DNA of 35,684 nucleotides, from the NCBI GenBank assembly GCA_008933635.1, contig WBUQ01000034.1, positions 1 through 35,684 on the forward strand. The letters run 5' to 3'. The position numbers and the translations under genes are program-made. Source of the DNA: Desulfobulbaceae bacterium. GTDB lineage: Bacteria > Desulfobacterota > Desulfobulbia > Desulfobulbales > Desulfocapsaceae. This document shows, one piece after another, positions 1-9,133 of this stretch. Within the stretch, counting starts at the first letter, position 1. Every line of letters starts with the position of its first letter. The notes under the pieces were generated by a model. That model searched no databases. It was not told the DNA's origin and was given only the letters and a program-made list of their open reading frames with translations.

Positions 1-1443
1 GTTCAGCGCCAGCGCCTCCTTGATGGTCGTTTCCGTATACGGTTTCCAGGCCACCCCCGGGCCTCGCAGCGCCATGCTCGCCAGCAGGAAGGCGGCGACA
101 ACCAGGCCGGCAATGCCGACCCCGCCCTTTACCAGCGGAAATGCCCGGAAGCTGGCCTGGTTCCTGTCGATCCAGCCAAGATGCAGGCCGGCAGCCAGTG
201 CAACCGCGGCCAGCAGGATGGTCCCGCCGTCCCCGGGCAGAACCGGCCTGACGAAATGGGCCGCCATCCCGACCAGAACCCATCCCATCAGCTTTCTCAC
301 CCAGATCATCCAGCCGCCTGAACGGGGGAGTTTTTCCAGCTGTCCTGAGAACATTGCCAGGACAAAGAGCGGCAGGCCGAGTCCCAGGCTCAGGGTGAAA
401 AAGACCACGAAGCCGATCCACGGGCTGCCCATGCCGGCCACCCAGGTCAGCAGGCCGAGGACAAACGGGCCGATGCAGGGGGCGGCAACCACTCCGAGGG
501 TTATTCCCATGAACAGGCTGCCGAAATAGCCGGTGTACGATCTGGCCGCCGCCTGGGTGAGGCCGCTTGGCAGGCGCATCTCCCACAGTCCCAGCAGGCT
601 GGTGGCAAAAAAGACCAGAACCCCGGCGACAACGAGAAGAACGACCGGGTTCTGGAGCATCGCCCCCAAGAGGCCGCCGGTCAGCGATGCCGCCACTCCG
701 AGCAGCGAGTTGGTGAAGGCGAGACCAAGCAGGTAGCACAGGCCATGCACCGTCAGCCTGCCGCGTGCCTCGCCGCCCCTGGTGGCCTGACCGCCGAAGT
801 AGGAAACGGTGATGGGGATCATCGGGTAGACGCAGGGGGTGAGGTTGAGCGCCATGCCTCCGGCAAAAATCCCGACAAGCGTCAAGATCATCGCCCAGCC
901 ATGGAGCGGCCCCGGAGCGCTGGTTTCTCCCGCAGTCGCGGCCAGACCCGCCGGGACACTGGCAACGGGCAGACCGCGCGCCTGCCATTCGGGATACCCG
1001 TAAGGGTCGCGATAGACGTTGCTGTAACCGAGTCTGACGGCCACCCGGGCCGCCGAGTCACTGCGGACTCAGGTAAGGCCGGCTCAGTAGAAGACCAGGG
1101 TCCGGTTCTTGTCCGACCCGAGGAATTTCTCCAGTTCCGGGGCCTTGCGCCATCTCGCCCAGGCGGTCGGCTCCATCGGGAAATTGACCGCACCCTCGAG
1201 ATGGCCGGTCCTGAACTCCCACTCCTGGCGGGTATCGACCAGCAGGAGGCTGCCGGCGTCGTTGAGGTAGCGGCTGGCCAGTTCATCGGTGGTGATGATC
1301 TTGTAGTTCCCGTTTTTCCCTTCGGCAACGACATCATCCCAGGTCGCCTGTCTGGGAGCAACCGCCCGGTTGGTGAACCAGAGGGCGCCAATTGTCAGCA
1401 GTACCGCGATGAAGGCGAGAAACGTCGTTGTTCTGTCATGCAT
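1..1443 (-). CDS. Rhodanese-DsbD fusion selenoprotein with two in-frame UGA codons (partial, runs off window start)
   Basis: ATG at 1443 begins an N-terminal membrane anchor (about residues 5-22), then a rhodanese domain (VDTRQEWEFRTGHLEGAVNFP). The reading frame meets UGA at 1084-1086 (residue 120) and 1069-1071 (residue 125), giving FY-U-AGLT-U-VRSDSAARVAVRLGY. It then stays open to base 1 through the rhodanese C-terminus (GYPEW) and a DsbD/CcdA membrane domain (NLTPCVYPMIPITVSYFGG, later VVAAPCIGPFVLGLL), ending at what looks like the start of the C-terminal thioredoxin domain (KEALALN). The first UGA lies exactly where rhodanese has its catalytic Cys and the second at the sixth residue of the same loop; some rhodaneses have C-x4-C there. 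SECIS-like hairpins follow both. Role inferred: periplasmic sulfur or disulfide chemistry supplied with electrons across the membrane. A decayed gene is less likely because the frame is intact on both sides. Third gene of an ArsR-led operon. Confidence 0.85.
1036..1054 (-). promoter_or_regulatory. Candidate bacterial SECIS element for UGA 1069-1071
   Basis: On the minus strand GGCGGCC pairs with GGCCGTC (seven pairs, one G-U) around the loop CGGGT. The loop starts 21 nt after the second UGA and has G at its second position. The 5' arm shares bases with the 3' arm of the hairpin serving the first UGA, so the two hairpins cannot both be fully formed on one mRNA. Confidence 0.55.
1048..1080 (-). 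promoter_or_regulatory. Candidate bacterial SECIS element for UGA 1084-1086
   Basis: Reading the minus strand downstream of the UGA, CTGAGTC pairs with GACTCGG (seven pairs, one G-U) around the six-base loop CGCAGT. An outer GGCC/GGCC helix lies below a small internal loop. The apical loop starts 18 nt after the UGA and has G at its second position. This fits the known bacterial SECIS pattern: a short apical loop with an early G, roughly 16-37 nt past the UGA. Folding was done by eye. Confidence 0.6.
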
Positions 1444-1483
1444 GACGATACCTGTCCCGGGGACGGTTGCATTGAGCCGATGG

Positions 1484-1933
1484 CTACAGTTTTCCGCCGC
1501 GTTCCAGCTTTGACAGCAGGAACGTCGCGCCTCGCAGGGAGAGCCCGATTCTTCTGGCCAGTTCAGCCGCATCGAATGGCCCATATCTATCGTTCAGGGC
1601 GATGACCTCGTCCTCGAGCTCCTCGAACCAGTCCTCGAACAGCACCAGCAGCTCGGGATCGGTAATGGCCTTGAGCTGTTCGGACTGGGCAACCTTGTCC
1701 ACCAGGGTCTGGCACATCTGCGTCGGGTCGACACCTTCGCCCATGCACTCGGCCAGTCAGAGATGCACCATGCTGGAGATCTTGTCCTCCCCGGTTTCGC
1801 CGAGGAGATTCATGATGAAGCGGGTCCGGCCTTCCTCGCCGAGCAGCGGCAGCAGCTGTTTCAGGGCGATCGCGGCCTGATCTGCCGCGTCCTGCGGGTC
1901 CAGCCCGCTGAGTACCTTTTCTATTTCGCTCAT
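1484..1933 (-). CDS. Small selenoprotein of unknown function (149 aa, Sec at residue 59)
   Basis: ATG at 1933 opens a frame beginning MSEIEKVLSGLDPQDAADQ. It meets one in-frame UGA at 1757-1759, giving KISSMVHL-U-LAECMGEG, and then continues without interruption to TAG at 1484. The halves before and after the UGA look like one protein: both are acidic, helical and of similar codon use, and no ribosome-binding site is evident for a restart at the internal ATG (1744). A SECIS-like hairpin follows the UGA. Other cysteines are in LAEC and MCQTL. The C-terminal part (AAELARRIGLSLRGATFLLSKLERGGKL) resembles a helix-turn-helix-like bundle, but I do not recognise the family. It sits 29 bp after arsR and 40 bp before the Sec rhodanese-DsbD gene, so co-expression and a related redox role are likely. 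Split-gene calling would miss residues 1-58. Confidence 0.75.
1719..1747 (-). promoter_or_regulatory. Candidate bacterial SECIS element for UGA 1757-1759
   Basis: On the minus strand GGGCGA pairs with TCG-A-CCC (one bulged A) around the five-base loop AGGTG, which begins 20 nt after the UGA. A lower TGC/GCA helix extends the stem. The loop begins AGGU, as in the E. coli fdhF SECIS (recalled, not looked up). Of the three hairpins this is the closest to that classic element. Confidence 0.6.
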
Positions 1934-1962
1934 GCGCCGTCAGTCGCCTCCTGCAGAATCGG

Positions 1963-2337
1963 TTAAAAGGTTTTCCGGGTTGCCAGCAGATTCTGTGCCA
2001 CCGCGTTCAGATCCCGTACCGTCGCGAGAATGGCCGGATCGGACAGCTGGTAATAAATGAAGGGGCCGCTGCGCTCGATTGTCACCAGCAGGGTGCGCTT
2101 CAGCTCCTTGAGATGGTGCGAGACGAGCGGCTGTGAGAGGCCGAGTTCCTCGACGATGCTGCCCACCGCCTTCTTCCCCCGGCCGAGGCACAGCAGGATC
2201 CGCAGCCTGTTCTCGTCGGACAGGCTTTTTGCGAGAAAGGCAACCGATTGGAGTTCACCGTCGTGCAGGCCGGTCGTGCCGTCGGTGAGGGCTGAAGGGG
2301 GACTTTCGCCATCGTGCATCGCAATTTCTTCTGCCAT
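1963..2337 (-). CDS. ArsR/SmtB-family transcriptional repressor
   Basis: A 124-residue winged-helix protein. The core runs from about residue 32 (VAFLAKSLSDENRLRILLCL) through the recognition helix region (VEELGLSQPLVSHHLKELKR) to the wing (ERSGPFIYYQLSDP), the usual ArsR layout. Family members repress an operon until a metal(loid), thiol-reactive or redox signal releases them. No Cys pair of the CVC type found in arsenic sensors precedes the recognition helix; the only Cys is in LLCLGRG, so the signal cannot be named. The start at 2337 has AAGGGA about 5 nt upstream. It is the first gene of the selenoprotein operon, faces an AT-rich operator-like tract and a divergent nitroreductase, and probably represses itself and one or both flanks. 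Confidence 0.9.
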   Translation of the reverse strand: MAEEIAMHDGESPPSALTDGTTGLHDGELQSVAFLAKSLSDENRLRILLCLGRGKKAVGSIVEELGLSQPLVSHHLKELKRTLLVTIERSGPFIYYQLSDPAILATVRDLNAVAQNLLATRKTF

Positions 2338-2375
2338 GTGGTCCCTTCGTCAGGTGGGGTGAGCGTCAAGGATTA

Positions 2376-2429
2376 ACATATCAATAGATATTTATATGTC
2401 AATATATTGCCACGGCTTCCATATGTCAA
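2376..2429. promoter_or_regulatory. AT-rich operator/promoter region between arsR-type gene and nitroreductase
   Basis: In GC-rich surroundings this tract is strikingly AT-rich. ACATAT (2376-2381) and ATATGT (2394-2399) form an inverted repeat 24 bp long. ATATGTCAA occurs at 2394-2402 and again at 2421-2429. ArsR proteins bind imperfect AT-rich palindromes of this size, and the position just upstream of arsR fits autoregulation. The exact boxes are a guess. Confidence 0.5.
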
Positions 2430-2534
2430 GCGGGATGTCGACGAAAACGGTTCCGCAGAGCCGCTGCGATATCGTATAGTATGCTATCGGGCGGTTATGA
2501 TGCACCAACACCATCAATGCAGGGAGGAGTCTAC

Positions 2535-3113
2535 ATGTTCAGGGATCTCGTCCAGTCCAATCGAAGCTATCGCAGGTTTGATCACAGTGTGCCCGTTGCC
2601 ATGCACACCCTCGAAGAGCTGGTGGAGCTCGCCAGGCTGTGCCCGTCGGCGGCCAACAGGCAGCCACTGCGGTTCATCCTGAGCACCGCCGCGGCCGACA
2701 ACGAGGCGATCTTCGCCTGTCTGAAATGGGCAGCCTATCTCACGGACTGGGACGGCCCCGCGCCGGCGGAGCGGCCCTCGGCCTACATCGTCATGGTCAA
2801 TACGGCAAGAGACTGGGAGTACGCCAGGTTCGACCTGGGCATCATGGCCCAGACCATGCTGCTGGGTGCGGTGGAGAAGGGGCTGGGCGGCTGCATGATC
2901 GGGGCGCTGGACAGGGACGGACTGCGAGCCCATTTTTCCCTGGAGCCGCACATGGATATCAGCCTGGTCCTGGCCCTGGGCAAGCCGGTGGAGGAGGTGC
3001 GGATCGTGGATGTGCCCGGCGACGGATCGATCAGGTATTACCGGGATGACGCCGGGGTCCACCACGTACCGAAGAGGAGCGTGACCGAACTCATCCTGGA
3101 GAAGCGTCAGTAA
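2535..3113 (+). CDS. Nitroreductase-family FMN oxidoreductase
   Basis: A 192-residue protein with the nitroreductase fold: the N-terminal FMN-phosphate motif (VQSNRSYRRFD), the CPSAANRQP segment after helix 2, FDLGIMAQTMLLGAVEKGLGGCMIGALD in the middle, and a C-terminal VLALGKPVEE strand. Such enzymes form FMN homodimers and use NAD(P)H to reduce nitro compounds, quinones or flavins; the real substrate cannot be told. The ATG at 2535 is chosen because AGGGAGGAG lies just upstream; an earlier in-frame start at 2481 lacks such a site and would add 18 residues unlike the family. It is divergent from the ArsR/selenoprotein operon and 101 bp upstream of the SDR gene in the same direction, so the two may be co-transcribed. 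Confidence 0.88.
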   Translation: MFRDLVQSNRSYRRFDHSVPVAMHTLEELVELARLCPSAANRQPLRFILSTAAADNEAIFACLKWAAYLTDWDGPAPAERPSAYIVMVNTARDWEYARFDLGIMAQTMLLGAVEKGLGGCMIGALDRDGLRAHFSLEPHMDISLVLALGKPVEEVRIVDVPGDGSIRYYRDDAGVHHVPKRSVTELILEKRQ

Positions 3114-3214
3114 GTCCAGAAAGCAACTGTAAAGCGTACCGGCATGCCCGCGCCGGCTCGGTCTGCGGGTCGAATACGGCGCTTCACGCGGCGGCAGACA
3201 GGGGAGGTCGGATC

Positions 3215-3919
3215 ATGGACAGGCGGAAAGTGGCGGTGGTGACGGGCGGGGCAGGGGGCATCGGCAAGGCGATCTGCGACGCCTTCGCGGCGGGCGGCGT
3301 CTCGGTCTGCACCATCGACGTGCAGGACAACGACTACTTTGTCGGGGACATCGCCGACGAAGCCGTGCTCCGGGAATTTGCCGCCAGGGTCATCGCTGAT
3401 TACGGCGCCGTCGACTTCCTGATCAACAACGCCTGCCTCTCCCGGGGCGGTCTCCGCACCTGCTCCTATGACGATTTCAACTACGTGCTGCGGGTCGGGG
3501 TCGCCGCCCCGTTCCTGCTGACCCAGCTGTTCATGGAGTATTTCAGCGCAGAGGCGAGCATCGTCAACATCTCCTCCACCCGCCATCTGATGAGCCAGGC
3601 CGATACCGAAAGCTATACCGCGGCCAAGGGCGGCATCACCGCGCTGACCCATGCGATGGCCATCTCCCTCGCCGGCAAGGCGCGGGTGAATGCTATCTCC
3701 CCCGGCTGGATCGATACCGCCGCCAGCAGCTTCGATACATCGGATATGCGGCAGCACCCGGTGGGCCGGGTCGGCGAACCGGCCGACATCGTCCATGCCG
3801 TCATGTTCCTCTGCGATGAAAATAGCAGTTTCATCACCGGGCAGAACATCACCGTCGATGGTGGCATGACGAAACTGATGGTGTACCACAACGACTGCGG
3901 CTGGACGTATTCAGGATAA
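3215..3919 (+). CDS. Short-chain dehydrogenase/reductase (SDR) family oxidoreductase
   Basis: A 234-residue classical SDR. It has the dinucleotide-binding TGGAGGIG at residues 10-17, NNA at 71-73, catalytic Ser in NISST (about 120), and the YTAAK pair Tyr134/Lys138. PGWIDT follows, and the C-terminal ITGQNITVDGGM is typical of the family. The acidic residue after strand 2 (CTIDVQD) suggests NAD(H) preference. Substrate unknown. GGGGAGG lies 5-10 nt before the ATG. It sits behind the nitroreductase and is followed by 31 bp and then the strong katG terminator hairpin. Confidence 0.9.
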   Translation: MDRRKVAVVTGGAGGIGKAICDAFAAGGVSVCTIDVQDNDYFVGDIADEAVLREFAARVIADYGAVDFLINNACLSRGGLRTCSYDDFNYVLRVGVAAPFLLTQLFMEYFSAEASIVNISSTRHLMSQADTESYTAAKGGITALTHAMAISLAGKARVNAISPGWIDTAASSFDTSDMRQHPVGRVGEPADIVHAVMFLCDENSSFITGQNITVDGGMTKLMVYHNDCGWTYSG

Positions 3920-3950
3920 AAGCGGTCCCGCGACCGGCAGCCTGCGTCTT

Positions 3951-3993
3951 AAAAAAGGGGCGGCGTTTCAGATGGCTCTGAAACGCCGCCCCT
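3951..3993 (-). terminator. Rho-independent terminator of katG
   Basis: A perfect 17-bp stem (3956-3972 with 3977-3993) closes a TGGC loop. On the minus strand it is followed by a run of Ts (A-run 3951-3956 on plus). It lies 63 bp past the katG stop. On the plus strand there is no T-run, but the hairpin could still slow readthrough from the SDR gene. Confidence 0.9.
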
Positions 3994-4055
3994 GCCGGTT
4001 GGCCGGTTTGCCGTCCGGGAAGCGCCCCTGTAAGCAGCGAAGAGGGTAATGCTCC

Positions 4056-6365
<2,310 letters not shown>

Positions 6366-6441
6366 CTACCGTCGCCTCCGGATGCCGGCCGCTGTGCGAT
6401 GCTGTGAACCGGCTCCATTCATGCAACCGTCTTCTCGTGAT

Positions 6442-6897
6442 TCATCGTTTTTCCATGCCGGCGCATTCCCGGCAGATCCCCCGCACCTCGACATGGGTGG
6501 CCTCGATCTCGCCGAAGGTGCCCACCGTTTCGGGGAGCGCGATATTGTCGAGGTCGTTGCTGTAGAAGTCGCGGGTGAGGCCGCATTGCCTGCAGACAAA
6601 ATGGTGGTGGATGTCCAGGTTGGCGTCGAAGCGGGTCCGTTCCCGGCTCGCCCCGAGGGTTGCGATCAGCCCGAGATCGTTCAGCAGCCAGAGCGTCCGG
6701 TAGACGGTGTCGAGCGAGACTGTCGGGATGCGCTCCCTGACAAGCCGGAAGACCTGATCGGCATCCGGATGATCCCCCGACTGGGCGACCTCGCGGAATA
6801 TCTCTATCCGCTGATGCGTCAGCTTGATCCCTTCGTCACGGCAGACCTGCTCGAAGTGCTGCATCCGATGTTCGACTTCTTTTTTTCTGATTTTCAT
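6442..6897 (-). CDS. Fur-family transcriptional regulator, PerR-like
   Basis: A 151-residue Fur-family repressor. The N-terminal winged helix includes KLTHQRIEIFREVAQSGDHPDADQVF and the DNA-contact segment TVSLDTVYRTLWLL. The C-terminal metal domain has HHHF (97-100) and two structural-zinc pairs, Cys102/Cys105 (CRQC) and Cys142/Cys145 (CREC). RFDANLDIHHHF is the sensing-metal region. PerR proteins sense peroxide by metal-catalysed oxidation of His residues and derepress katG-type genes. Assignment to PerR rather than Fur or Zur rests mainly on katG directly downstream on the same strand; residue patterns alone do not settle it. Confidence 0.85.
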   Translation of the reverse strand: MKIRKKEVEHRMQHFEQVCRDEGIKLTHQRIEIFREVAQSGDHPDADQVFRLVRERIPTVSLDTVYRTLWLLNDLGLIATLGASRERTRFDANLDIHHHFVCRQCGLTRDFYSNDLDNIALPETVGTFGEIEATHVEVRGICRECAGMEKR

Positions 6898-6907
6898 GAT
6901 CGCGTCT

Positions 6908-6925
6908 TTGTTAAGAATTCATTCC
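6908..6925. promoter_or_regulatory. Candidate PerR/Fur box upstream of the regulator gene
   Basis: TTGTTAAGAATTCATTCC lies 11 bp before the regulator's start and shares TAAGAATTC with the site upstream of katG. The position over the promoter or leader would fit autoregulation. A related CTAAGAATTA occurs near 7545. Confidence 0.35.
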
Positions 6926-7667
6926 TACCTGCATGCTAACCACCATCTGCAGAGTGGTCAATAGCTGCTCTGTCGATTTATTGTTCAGCTTTGTGCAGAT
7001 CATCACATTGATATTTGGTCGTAAAATTCGCCGCAGACGCCTTTCGTCGAAAGCGGTACATGCCGTAAGCCAAAGGAATATTTCGCCAAAGATAACGCAA
7101 TTCCTGTGACAGGCGTGGAGAGGTTTTAAAAGTATTGGTGATCGATAAGGAGAAGAGGTTGCCCATCTTCTCCAAGATGGAGAACCTTCCGCGCCAACAA
7201 CCCAATCCCTGAAGGTCCTTTTTGTCTGCCGTATTCGTATAAATTTTCCTGCTGGCTTTGGGCCTTAGCCAGACTATTGCCGCAGAGAAAATTAGATTGA
7301 GAAATTTTCCTGTATGTGACCAAATACATAATTATGCTTACCTCCAGGTTTCAGCCAGCGGGTATGGGACAGCTGCACAGGGCAGCAACCCGCGCAAACC
7401 GGCCGGTCCTGCACATTCAGGGTGATGGGTGCGGCCTGCACGGCAATCGTCAACACATGCTGATCCCGTCAGTTGCGCGCCGGTGCGAGTCCACATCCGG
7501 GGGTGCCCTGGGCGCCCTCCTTCGCGGAAATGCCGGCAGGCACTAAGAATTACCTGATGTAGTGCAGGTATCTCGCCGTTTCAGGCCGTCTCTGGTCCGG
7601 ATTGTCGACGGGCTGGGATCTGAAGCAAGCGGAAAATCAACAATCGCGGAAAACTGCCGGCTCCTCG
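6926..7667. other. Intergenic stretch with no convincing gene
   Basis: The part up to about 7330 is AT-richer than its surroundings. It holds a hairpin at 7157-7186 (GGTT, then CCATCTT/AAGATGG around CTCC, then AACC) and two short overlapping minus-strand frames (6978-7205 and 7126-7329) whose products resemble nothing I know. The part from 7340 to 7545 is GC-rich with many short complementary segments, as in a structured RNA, but I cannot fit it to a known class. It ends at the presumed start region of the downstream phospholipid synthase gene. Confidence 0.4.
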
Positions 7668-8831
7668 ATGCGCACAGTCCTCTTTACAGCTCACAACCGC
7701 CTGTCCATTCTCCACAGTGGCGGCGAATATTTTCCCGCACTGATCGAAGCGATCGACGCCGCGCGGGTCGAAATCTATCTGGAGACCTACATCTTTTCCC
7801 TCGACGACGTGGGTACGGTCGTCCGGGACGCCTTGAAACGGGCCGCTTCCCGCGGGATCTCCGTGCACGTCATCACCGACTGGCTCGGTACGGGGCACGT
7901 GCGCGGGAAGATGCTCGCAGACGATCTGGTCTCGGCAGGGGTTGAGCATCACAGCTTCAACCCATGGTTCCGGCACGGGATCGCGCGGACCCACAGGAAA
8001 ATCTGCGTCGTCGACGGCACAGTCGCTTTCGTTGGCGGCATCAATATCATCAGCGACTATCGCAACGACGACCCAGACCATGACGAACTGATCGCGCCGC
8101 GCTGGGATTTCGCCGTACGCGCGGAGGGGCCGCTGGTCGCGCATGTTCAGCGCATCATGCAGCTGCAGTGGCTGCGTACCGGCAGACTCGGACTGATATC
8201 GCGCATTCAGCGTCTGCGTGAAGGCCGCATCAGGCCCGGACGGGTGGTCGAAAATTCCGGGATGGCGGGTTTTGTGGTGCGCGACAACCTGCGCAACCGC
8301 CGCACGATTCAGCGCTCATATCAGCGCGCGCTGGGTTTATCACGGCACAGCGTCTATATCGCCAATCCCTATTTTGCGCCGGCGCTCAGATTCTGCAGGG
8401 CTCTCGCCCACGCGGTCGAGCGGGGTGTGGACGTGTCCATTCTGATCGGGGTCGGGGAATTCCGGGTGCAGGACGCTGTGGCGCAATCCTTCTACCGCCG
8501 GTTGCTCTCAAAAGGAATCAGGCTGTACGAGTACCGCAAGACGCAGCTGCATGCGAAGGTCGCCGTCATCGACGATGACTGGGCGACCATTGGCTCGAGC
8601 AATGTCGACGGCATCAGCCTCTTTATCAATCAGGAGGCCAATGTGGTGGTGCGCGACGCCGCTTTTGCCAGAGACCTGCGGACGTCTATAGAAGCGGCCA
8701 TCGCGGAGAGCGTGGAAATCCGCCTGGAGGACTTTGCCAGCCGACCCTGGTACAAACGCTGGCTGTATGACGCCGTCTTCGTCGTGTACAGAGGGCTGAT
8801 GCGGATAGTGACTTTAGGCGATTACACATGA
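7668..8831 (+). CDS. clsB: Cardiolipin synthase ClsB-type phospholipase D family protein
   Basis: A 387-residue enzyme with two PLD (HKD) motifs: THRKICVVDGTVAFVGGIN and LHAKVAVIDDDWATIGSSNVD. Each supplies the His, Lys and Asp of the phosphatidyl-transfer site. The N-terminus (RLSILHSGGEYFPALIEAIDAARVEIYLETYIF) and overall size match ClsB rather than ClsA, which carries N-terminal membrane helices. ClsB makes cardiolipin from phosphatidylglycerol at the inner membrane and can also make phosphatidylglycerol. ATG 7668 is chosen because homologs start about here; an in-frame TTG at 7602 would add 22 unrelated residues. Neither start has a strong ribosome-binding site. A terminator hairpin follows the gene. 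Confidence 0.85.
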   Translation: MRTVLFTAHNRLSILHSGGEYFPALIEAIDAARVEIYLETYIFSLDDVGTVVRDALKRAASRGISVHVITDWLGTGHVRGKMLADDLVSAGVEHHSFNPWFRHGIARTHRKICVVDGTVAFVGGINIISDYRNDDPDHDELIAPRWDFAVRAEGPLVAHVQRIMQLQWLRTGRLGLISRIQRLREGRIRPGRVVENSGMAGFVVRDNLRNRRTIQRSYQRALGLSRHSVYIANPYFAPALRFCRALAHAVERGVDVSILIGVGEFRVQDAVAQSFYRRLLSKGIRLYEYRKTQLHAKVAVIDDDWATIGSSNVDGISLFINQEANVVVRDAAFARDLRTSIEAAIAESVEIRLEDFASRPWYKRWLYDAVFVVYRGLMRIVTLGDYT

Positions 8832-8853
8832 TCCGCCTCGCATTGACGCCAAA

Positions 8854-8900
8854 AAGTCACGCCCAGGCCGGATCGCAGGGGCTGGGTGTGACTTCCCCTT
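8854..8900 (+). terminator. Terminator-like hairpin after the clsB-type gene
   Basis: AAGTCACGCCCAG (8854-8866) pairs with CTGGGTGTGACTT (8882-8894), 13 pairs with one G-U. CCCCTTT follows on the plus strand, and a run of five As precedes it, giving Ts on the minus strand. It lies 23 bp past the stop codon. Confidence 0.7.
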
Positions 8901-9133
8901 TCGATTTGGCTGGAATTTTTTGATTCTCCCATCTTGTCGCGGTCTCGAGCTTAATCAATTCTTCATATTCATCCGTTAGCGTATCGGGAATATCCTCTCA
9001 AGGGCCATCCGATTGCCGCCAGGTTTCGGCCAGCGTGCAAGGCGATGCGAGAATGCCGGTAATTTCAGCAGATTGACGGATAGCAGAAATACACGGTCTT
9101 GATGCAATCAATAGCGATCGGCCGGGGGCAGTG
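8901..9133. other. Gap between clsB-type gene and orphan gene
   Basis: No complete gene is seen. On the minus strand, codons from about 8995 down to 8866 read as a plausible acidic peptide (DTLTDEYEELIKLE) but lack a start codon and follow an in-frame TGA. It may be the tail of a decayed gene. Nothing else stands out. Confidence 0.35.

Noticed and set aside
1-1443. Nonsense mutations or sequencing errors as the cause of the in-frame UGAs
   Set aside because: All three stops in the operon are UGA (none UAA or UAG), two replace known Cys positions, each has a SECIS-like hairpin, and the frames are otherwise intact.
1084-1584. A 166-residue rhodanese protein ending at 1084
   Set aside because: It stops in the middle of the active-site loop and starts within the upstream gene; the read-through frame restores a complete rhodanese-DsbD protein.
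745-1605. Long plus-strand frame of 286 codons
   Set aside because: Antisense shadow of the rhodanese-DsbD gene with no domain similarity and a skewed composition.
1484-1744. An 86-residue protein starting at the internal ATG 1744
   Set aside because: No ribosome-binding site was evident, and the frame continues upstream through UGA to a proper start at 1933 next to arsR.
7340-7560. Cobalamin riboswitch, because of GCCGGTGCGAGTCC-like sequence near 7485
   Set aside because: The conserved B12-box elements are not in the right order, and the downstream gene is not related to cobalamin.
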